A DNA stretch of 20,557 bases from an uncultured Chlorobiota bacterium (GTDB taxonomy: Bacteria > Bacteroidota > Bacteroidia > Bacteroidales > JAADGE01), in the NCBI GenBank assembly GCA_947311265.1, contig CAMZKQ010000175.1, forward strand, positions 1 through 20,557, read 5' to 3'. Numbering within the stretch: position 1 is the stretch's first letter; the number at the start of each line of letters is the position of its first letter. The notes beneath the pieces were generated by a model. It had not been told where the DNA came from. It worked only from the letters and a program-made list of their open reading frames with translations, and ran no database searches. The translations under genes and the position numbers were made by a program. Below are positions 16,188 through 20,557 of the stretch, in pieces.

Positions 16188-18284
16188 ATGAAAAAAAAAG
16201 GATTAAAAATCATTTTAGCTAGTGCATTGGTTATCATTGGTCTAGTTGGATTTAAAATTTATGATGACAGCACAAAAGGCAAGATGATACAAAATGTACT
16301 TGCCGAAATTTTAAAGCAATATCATTTTCAGAAAACAAAAATAAATAACGATTTTTCGGAGCGGGTATATAAATTATACATGGAACGCTTGGATTACAAC
16401 AAACGCTTTCTAATTCAAAAGGACATAGATAAACTGGTCAAATACAAATTTAAACTCGACGACCAAATAAAAAATAATCAATTTGATTTTTTTGATATTT
16501 CGGCTAAAATAATGCCCGAAAGAATTAAAGATGCCGAAAAATTCTTTAATAAAGCAATCAAACAAAAATTCGACTTTACAATTAACGAGGAGCTAGAAAC
16601 CAATCCTGAAAAAATAAATTTTGCGGCTAATAAAAAAGAGCTAAAAGCGTACTGGCATAAATTTATAAAGTACAGTATCATGACAAAAATGGCCAGCAAA
16701 CTCAAAATCCAAGAAACCGCTTTGGCAGATAACGATACTTCGGTAAAACAAAAAACACTCTCAGAAATTGAAGCCAGCTCTCGTAAGGAAGTAAAGAAAA
16801 CATACACCGATTGGTTTCATCGCTTAAAAAGGGTAGATACCAACGACCGCAGGAACTGGTATTTTAGTGCCATAACATTTGCTTTTGGCCCCCACACAGA
16901 GTACTTTCCGCCCAAGGAAAAGAAAAATTTTGACATACGAATGTCTGGAAAACTCGAAGGCATCGGGGCAACACTTAGCCAACCAAATGCCTACATAAAA
17001 ATTGTAAGCATAGTACCCGGCAGCCCATGCTGGAAAACCAATGGGGCAATTGAAGAGGGCGATTTAATCTTAAAAGTTGCCCAAGCCGACTCGATACCCG
17101 TTAATGTGGTGGATATGAGAATGGACGATGCTATAAAAATGATTCGTGGACCAAAAGGCACAGAAGTACGACTAACCATAAAAAAAGCCGATGGCTCTAT
17201 AAAAATAGTCCCTATTATTAGAGATGTAATTTTACTGGAAGAAACATTTGCAAAATCGGCAGTAATGCAGGACAGTATAACTGGCGAGCGAATTGGCTAT
17301 TTATTTTTACCCTCCTTTTATGCTAATTTTCAGGAGAAAGATGGGCGGCATTGTGCCAAAGATGTTGAAATTGAACTCAATAAATTAAACAAAGAAAAAA
17401 TTGATGGGCTTGTAATCGACCTTAGAAATAACGGTGGAGGCTCGCTTAGTGATGTTGTAGATATGGTAGGATTATTTATAGAAAAAGGCCCCGTGGTACA
17501 AGTAAAAGCAAGAAATTCTATGCCACATGTATTGCGAGATAAAGATAAAAAAATAGTTTATACTGGCCCTCTTGTAATAATGATTAATGAATTTAGTGCT
17601 TCGGCATCTGAAATTATGGCAGCTGCCATTCAGGACTACGGACGTGGCATTGTGGTAGGCAGCAAATCCACTTTTGGCAAAGGCACTGTACAGCGTTTTA
17701 TTGGTCTGGACGAAGTTTTGAAAGACAAAAGTAATGCTCCCTATGGTGCTTTAAAACTCACTATTCAGAAATTCTACAGAATTAACGGCGGTGCAACACA
17801 GCTAAAAGGCGTAAGCTCAGATATTGTTCTGCCCGATATTTATAGCCAGCTAGATTTAGGCGAAAAAGATTTAGATTTTCCTATGAAATGGGACGATATA
17901 GACCCTGCTAACTATAAATTTGTAGGACTAAAAAAGCCACTTGATGTATTAAAAAATCACAGCTTGCAACGCACAAAAACAGATACTAGCTTTATGCTTA
18001 TCAACGAATATGCCAGCTATATGAAAAAGAGAAGAAACGAAACCCTTGTTACACTAAACCTTAAAAAATACCGTGCAGAAGACCAAAAAAGAATCACCTA
18101 TGCCAAGAAATTTAAAAACACAGGGCAAAGAAAAGGGCAACTCAAATTTTTAACCCTTGCCGATGACCAACAAGCAATGGGCAATGATACCCTAAAAATC
18201 GCAAAGGCAAAAAGATGGCACAAAAAACTAAGTAAAGATATTTATGTAGGCGAAGTCTTTAAAATTGTTTCGGAAATGCGATAA
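16188..18284 (+). CDS. prc: Prc/Tsp-type carboxy-terminal processing protease (S41A)
   Basis: This 698-residue periplasmic protease cleaves proteins from their C-terminal tails and in related bacteria trims envelope proteins and murein enzymes. It has an N-terminal membrane anchor or signal (KIILASALVIIGLVGFKIY, no clear cleavage site). A long helical region with YMERLDYNKRFLIQKDID follows, then a PDZ domain (about 248-345, GKLEGIGATLSQ). The S41 catalytic domain follows. The Ser-Lys dyad is intact: FSASASEI with Ser472 (by alignment with Prc, third position of SASAS), Asp483 in QDYGR and Lys498 in STFGKGTVQ. The C-terminal helical tail is of the DUF3340 type. Length and order fit Prc. The next gene, coaBC, starts 18 bases after its stop, so the pair is probably co-transcribed. 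Confidence 0.95.
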   Translation: MKKKGLKIILASALVIIGLVGFKIYDDSTKGKMIQNVLAEILKQYHFQKTKINNDFSERVYKLYMERLDYNKRFLIQKDIDKLVKYKFKLDDQIKNNQFDFFDISAKIMPERIKDAEKFFNKAIKQKFDFTINEELETNPEKINFAANKKELKAYWHKFIKYSIMTKMASKLKIQETALADNDTSVKQKTLSEIEASSRKEVKKTYTDWFHRLKRVDTNDRRNWYFSAITFAFGPHTEYFPPKEKKNFDIRMSGKLEGIGATLSQPNAYIKIVSIVPGSPCWKTNGAIEEGDLILKVAQADSIPVNVVDMRMDDAIKMIRGPKGTEVRLTIKKADGSIKIVPIIRDVILLEETFAKSAVMQDSITGERIGYLFLPSFYANFQEKDGRHCAKDVEIELNKLNKEKIDGLVIDLRNNGGGSLSDVVDMVGLFIEKGPVVQVKARNSMPHVLRDKDKKIVYTGPLVIMINEFSASASEIMAAAIQDYGRGIVVGSKSTFGKGTVQRFIGLDEVLKDKSNAPYGALKLTIQKFYRINGGATQLKGVSSDIVLPDIYSQLDLGEKDLDFPMKWDDIDPANYKFVGLKKPLDVLKNHSLQRTKTDTSFMLINEYASYMKKRRNETLVTLNLKKYRAEDQKRITYAKKFKNTGQRKGQLKFLTLADDQQAMGNDTLKIAKAKRWHKKLSKDIYVGEVFKIVSEMR

Positions 18285-18301
18285 AGTAAACAAGTTACAA
18301 A

Positions 18302-19501
18302 ATGAAAACTAAAAAGATAATTGTAGCAGTAACGGGCGGAATTGCCGCTTATAAAGCAGCACTAATTATTCGCTTGCTAATAAAAGAAGGGGCTCAGGTA
18401 CAGGTAATTATGACCGAAAAAGCAAAGGCATTTATTACACCACTTACCCTCTCGGTATTATCGAAACGCCCAGTATATTCTGATTTTTTCGTAGAAAAAA
18501 CTGGGCAATGGAATAGCCATGTCGAAATGGGGCTTTGGGCAGATGCTCTGCTAATTGCCCCTGTAACTGCTGTAACGATGGCCAAAATGGCCAATGGAAT
18601 ACCCGATAATTTACTCTCTGCGGTATATATGTCGGCACGCTGCCCCGTGTTTTTTGCCCCTGCTATGGATTTGGATATGTACCTGCACCCGAGTACAAAA
18701 AAAAATATAGAAACACTAAAAGCCTTTGGCAACCAAATAATTGAGGCAGAAAATGGCGAGCTTGCAAGTGGGCTACACGGGCTTGGACGCATGGCAGAGC
18801 CTAAAAATATCCTACTAGCACTAAAAAAACATTTTGCCACCAAGCCCACTTTTAAAGGCTACAAAATCCTAATAACGGCAGGCCCTACGGAAGAAAACAT
18901 AGACCCTGTACGCTTTATTGGCAACCGCTCTACCGGCAAAATGGGCTACGCTTTGGCGGAAGTTTTGGCTAACCAAGGGGCTAAGGTTAAACTCGTTTCG
19001 GGGCCTGTAAATTTAAAATTAGAGCATAAAAATATAAATATCACGAAAGTGAAATCGGCAAAGGAAATGTTTAAAATTTGTAAAAATTATTATAAGCATT
19101 GTAATATCGCTATTTTTGCAGCAGCCGTTGCCGATTATACGCCTGAATTTATTGCCAATAAAAAAATAAAAAAGAAAACCGATAAACTCACTATCGCACT
19201 TGTCCCAACCAAGGATATTGCAGCGGAAATGGGTAAGCTAAAAACAAAACCGCAAATAAATATCGGTTTTGCCTTGGAAACAAATAATGAGTTGCAAAAT
19301 GCAGAAAAAAAATTGCACTCTAAAAATTTTGATTTTGTGGTACTCAACTCTCTTAACGATAAAGGGGCAGGGTTTGGGCATGATACCAATAAAATTTCTA
19401 TCGTTTTTTCTGGCAATAAAATCAAAAAATTTGAGTTAAAAACTAAAGTAGAAACAGCAAAGGATATTGCTACCGAAATTTCTCTTCTAATATCAAAATA
19501 A
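18302..19501 (+). CDS. coaBC: Bifunctional phosphopantothenoylcysteine decarboxylase / phosphopantothenate-cysteine ligase
   Basis: This 399-residue enzyme carries out two steps of coenzyme A synthesis: joining cysteine to 4'-phosphopantothenate and decarboxylating the product. The N-terminal FMN-binding CoaC half (1 to about 185) has VAVTGGIAAYKA, the active-site His73 in NSHVEMG and PAMDLDM (120-126, the PxMNxxMW region). The C-terminal CoaB half has ITAGPTEENIDPVRFIGNRS and STGKMGYALAEVL, then AAAVADY and VVLNSLNDKGAGFG, all standard for nucleotide and substrate binding. One oddity: the loop GELASGLHGLGRM carries Ser156 where E. coli Dfp has the catalytic Cys158, and no other Cys is in the loop. 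This may be normal for the phylum. PorD starts 6 bases after the stop, so the two genes form one operon. Confidence 0.97.
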   Translation: MKTKKIIVAVTGGIAAYKAALIIRLLIKEGAQVQVIMTEKAKAFITPLTLSVLSKRPVYSDFFVEKTGQWNSHVEMGLWADALLIAPVTAVTMAKMANGIPDNLLSAVYMSARCPVFFAPAMDLDMYLHPSTKKNIETLKAFGNQIIEAENGELASGLHGLGRMAEPKNILLALKKHFATKPTFKGYKILITAGPTEENIDPVRFIGNRSTGKMGYALAEVLANQGAKVKLVSGPVNLKLEHKNINITKVKSAKEMFKICKNYYKHCNIAIFAAAVADYTPEFIANKKIKKKTDKLTIALVPTKDIAAEMGKLKTKPQINIGFALETNNELQNAEKKLHSKNFDFVVLNSLNDKGAGFGHDTNKISIVFSGNKIKKFELKTKVETAKDIATEISLLISK

Positions 19502-19506
19502 AAAAA

Positions 19507-20424
19507 ATGCAAAATAGAATTATATTAATTCTTTCACTACTTCTTATCATAAACTCTTCGGTAAGTGCACAAGAGCTTAATTGCCAGGTGAATGTAAACC
19601 ATAGGGCTATACAAGGGACTAACGACCAAGTGTTTCAAGCACTTAGAAAATCTATTTTTGAGTTTATGAATAATACCGTCTGGACGGAACATGTGTACTC
19701 TGCCAACGAAAGAATTGAGTGCCAAATTATGATAAACCTGACCGATTACAATGGTATTGATAAATTTACGGGTACGCTTTCGGTGCAATCTTCCCGAGCG
19801 ATTTATAATACTAACATGAGTTCTACATTGATGAATTATAAGGAAAAAGAAAAACTTTTTCAGTTTGAATATGTTGAAAATCAAGCCCTTGATTTTAATA
19901 TAAATACGCATTTATCTAACTTAACTTCGGTGCTTGCTTTTTATGCTTACATAATTATTGGGCTGGATTATGATACTTTTGCCATGCTTGGCGGAACGCC
20001 CTATTTTCATAAAGCACAGCAAATTGTGAGCAATGCCCAAAGTGCAAGAGAGTCGGGCTGGAAGAGCTACGAAAGCTCCGATGAAACGAATCGCTACTAT
20101 TTGGTGGAGCATATTTTGAGCAAACAAAATACGTCCTTACGCCGTTTTTATTACCGCTACCATCGCCTTGGGCTCGATAAAATGGAAAAGAGTACCGAAA
20201 TGGGGCGAAGCGAGATTGCCGATAGTTTCAAGATGATGCAAACAACGTTCAGAGAAAAGCATAACTCACTGCTACTCAAAATTATACTTATTACAAAAAT
20301 GAGCGAAATTGTAAGTATTTTTTCAGAAGCTCCTGAAATAGAAAAGAAAAAAGTCTATAATATCCTAAAAGAAATAGACCCTTCTAACCCAAAGGTGGAG
20401 CAAATTTTAAAGAAAAAAAAGTAG
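19507..20424 (+). CDS. porD: DUF4835 family protein (PorD), T9SS-associated
   Basis: This 305-residue exported protein has a signal peptide (1-21, ending SSVSAQ) followed by QELNCQVNVNHRAIQGTN, the signature start of the DUF4835 family. Further matches include DYNGIDKFTGTLSVQSSRAI, then LDFNINTHLSNLTSVLAFYA and GWKSYES. The family is annotated in many Bacteroidota as PorD of the type IX secretion system; its biochemical role is not known. Position supports the call: coaBC followed by DUF4835 is a recurring gene order in the phylum, commonly with recN next, which would lie beyond the right edge. The mature protein ends in lysines and has no barrel-like pattern, so it is likely periplasmic or outer-membrane-attached. 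Two T9SS cargo proteins are encoded earlier in the window. Confidence 0.93.
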   Translation: MQNRIILILSLLLIINSSVSAQELNCQVNVNHRAIQGTNDQVFQALRKSIFEFMNNTVWTEHVYSANERIECQIMINLTDYNGIDKFTGTLSVQSSRAIYNTNMSSTLMNYKEKEKLFQFEYVENQALDFNINTHLSNLTSVLAFYAYIIIGLDYDTFAMLGGTPYFHKAQQIVSNAQSARESGWKSYESSDETNRYYLVEHILSKQNTSLRRFYYRYHRLGLDKMEKSTEMGRSEIADSFKMMQTTFREKHNSLLLKIILITKMSEIVSIFSEAPEIEKKKVYNILKEIDPSNPKVEQILKKKK

Positions 20425-20499
20425 TCTAACTTCTAAGTACATGACAATTTTTTAACGGCACAAAAATAGAATACTGATTACTATGACTGTTATGATAAT

Positions 20500-20528
20500 T
20501 TATGATTTTTTTATCTGCAAAATCATAA
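20500..20528. terminator. AT-rich inverted repeat after porD, possible terminator
   Basis: Perfect 10-bp arms TTATGATTTT (20500-20509) and AAAATCATAA (20519-20528) with a nine-base loop. The pairing extends outward by a further run of A/T bases if a two-base bulge is allowed. It lies about 75 bases past the porD stop with no T-run directly after the right arm, so termination is plausible but weak. The rest of 20425-20557 shows no gene. Confidence 0.4.
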
Positions 20529-20557
20529 TAATTATAAAAAATAAGTATTCGATAAAA

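Overview
The window is about 20.5 kb of AT-rich chromosome from a member of the Bacteroidota. The evidence is two proteins ending in type IX secretion (T9SS) C-terminal sorting domains, a DUF4835/PorD gene directly behind coaBC, promoters of the TAnnTTTG type, and the absence of Shine-Dalgarno sequences before the genes. No rRNA, tRNA, CRISPR array or insertion sequence was recognised, and no gene-free stretch exceeds 300 bases.

Layout. (1) Positions 1-293, minus strand: the 5' part of prfA (release factor 1), carrying an apparent one-base frameshift in an A7 run. (2) Positions 542-5737, plus: a 1731-residue protein that starts as a 12-TM SLC12-type cation-chloride cotransporter and ends, after a long helical region, in a P-loop NTPase and a possible winged helix. 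This is the most unusual object in the window. (3) Positions 5797-9380, plus: a compact genome-defence block made of an MmeI-like (Type IIL) fused restriction-methylation enzyme followed closely by a BrnT/BrnA toxin-antitoxin pair. It closes at a strong bidirectional terminator (9402-9432). Its codon use looks different from both flanks, which suggests acquisition as a cassette. (4) Positions 9457-14525, minus: a secreted GH13 alpha-glucan hydrolase, an SdiA-regulated-family propeller protein and a small outer-membrane beta-barrel protein. A perfect 12-bp LacI-type palindrome lies upstream of the GH13 gene. (5) Positions 14675-16090, plus: a secreted esterase with an N-terminal glucan-binding-like domain and a T9SS tail. 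(6) Positions 16188-20424, plus: a tight run of three genes: a Prc-type tail-specific protease, CoaBC (coenzyme A synthesis) and DUF4835/PorD.

How the genes fit together. The GH13 enzyme and the esterase look like extracellular or surface proteins acting on alpha-glucan or decorated polysaccharide. Both would be exported by T9SS, and PorD at the right end is linked to that system. The restriction enzyme and toxin-antitoxin pair appear to be an inserted defence block. The transporter-NTPase fusion may be an ion transporter gated or sensed by a nucleotide-driven cytoplasmic module, but its function is unknown.
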